From: Pseudomonadota bacterium
Lineage (GTDB): Bacteria; Desulfobacterota; Desulfobulbia; Desulfobulbales; Desulfocapsaceae
Length of the DNA stretch: 25,981 nt
Assembly (NCBI GenBank): GCA_023412495.1
Contig: JAEYNP010000119.1
Coordinates: 1-25,981 of the forward strand
Direction of reading: 5' to 3'
Shown: piece by piece, positions 25,872-25,981 of the stretch
Layout: each line of letters starts with the position of its first letter
Position numbering within the stretch: position 1 is the first letter of the stretch
Notes under the pieces: generated by a model
Told to the model about the DNA's origin: nothing
Seen by the model: only the letters and a program-made list of their open reading frames with translations
Database searches by the model: none
Translations under genes and position numbers: made by a program

Positions 25872-25884
25872 GATCAAGTAGTTT
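25856..25884 (+). promoter_or_regulatory. rightward promoter near window end
   Basis: TTGACT (25856-25861) and TAGTTT (25879-25884) are 17 bases apart. The spacer holds an inverted repeat, TGATC (25861-25865) and GATCA (25872-25876), that could be an operator. It would drive a gene beyond the window or the short open frame that starts at 25900. Confidence 0.5.
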
Positions 25885-25899
25885 GCCGCGGTCCTGTCG

Positions 25900-25981
25900 A
25901 TGAGGGGACGCGCTGCCCGTTGCAAGAGGTTAATCGGACAGCCGATCTTCGAATCGAAGGGCAAAAAGAGTAAAAAATTGA
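25900..25981 (+). CDS. possible start of an unidentified gene, cut by window end
   Basis: From ATG 25900 the frame is open for 27 codons to the edge and encodes a very basic peptide (MRGRAARCKRL, then GKKSKKL). It follows the rightward promoter at a sensible distance, but there is no ribosome binding site and I recognise no family. It may equally be untranslated leader. Confidence 0.2.
   Translation, partial: MRGRAARCKRLIGQPIFESKGKKSKKL

Noticed and set aside
25885..25981. tRNA(Sec) or another small RNA gene after the rightward promoter
   Set aside because: No cloverleaf, TTCGAnTC arm in the right place or CCA end could be built; SRP RNA features are also absent.

Overview
The window reads as a chromosomal segment of a GC-rich, Gram-negative, probably anaerobic bacterium. 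Outer-membrane biology is shown by a Kdo transferase (waaA) and a tripartite RND pump with an outer-membrane lipoprotein. Anaerobic metabolism is suggested by a fused 2-hydroxyacyl-CoA dehydratase-type activase, selA, and acyl-CoA chemistry. The mix fits Desulfobacterota (Desulfobulbales-like), but that placement is inference from gene content, without phylogeny. All recognised genes look intact; there are no rRNA or tRNA genes, CRISPR arrays or insertion sequences that I can see.

Layout: (1) 1-5040, rightward: a small ribbon-helix-helix (RHH) regulator behind a promoter with an 8+8 bp inverted repeat, then a 1414-residue protein fusing two activator ATPase domains to an HgdB/double-cubane-like Fe-S half. 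It ends in a heptamer repeat and a hairpin facing the next, convergent unit. (2) 5043-11596, leftward: tetR, then membrane-fusion protein, RND permease and outer-membrane factor, a complete drug-efflux set. (3) 11597-15943, rightward: from a 201-bp divergent promoter region full of palindromes runs an ALDH7-type aldehyde dehydrogenase, L-lysine 6-aminotransferase and glutaryl-CoA dehydrogenase, i.e. the two ends of an aminoadipate-type lysine degradation route. (4) 15903-16688, leftward: rsmE, overlapping the end of gcdH tail to tail. (5) 16941-20815, rightward: waaA and comEC, overlapping by 4 bp. (6) 20837-25682, leftward: selA, a TPR protein with two degenerate GGDEF-like domains, and pilT. 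pilT and comEC converge, placing two DNA-uptake/type IV pilus genes side by side. (7) 25713-25981: a divergent promoter region with short spaced repeats; the rightward gene lies mostly beyond the window.

The most distinctive points are: the activase, whose first ATPase domain has lost its phosphate-binding motifs but keeps the cluster cysteines, suggesting a single-chain pseudo-dimer; its pairing with an autoregulated RHH protein of unknown C-terminal domain; the lysine-to-glutaryl-CoA gene set in a likely anaerobe; the TPR protein with two inactive-looking GGDEF domains next to pilT; and several strong unexplained inverted repeats at 11674-11695, 13351-13398, 16772-16788 and 16795-16842.
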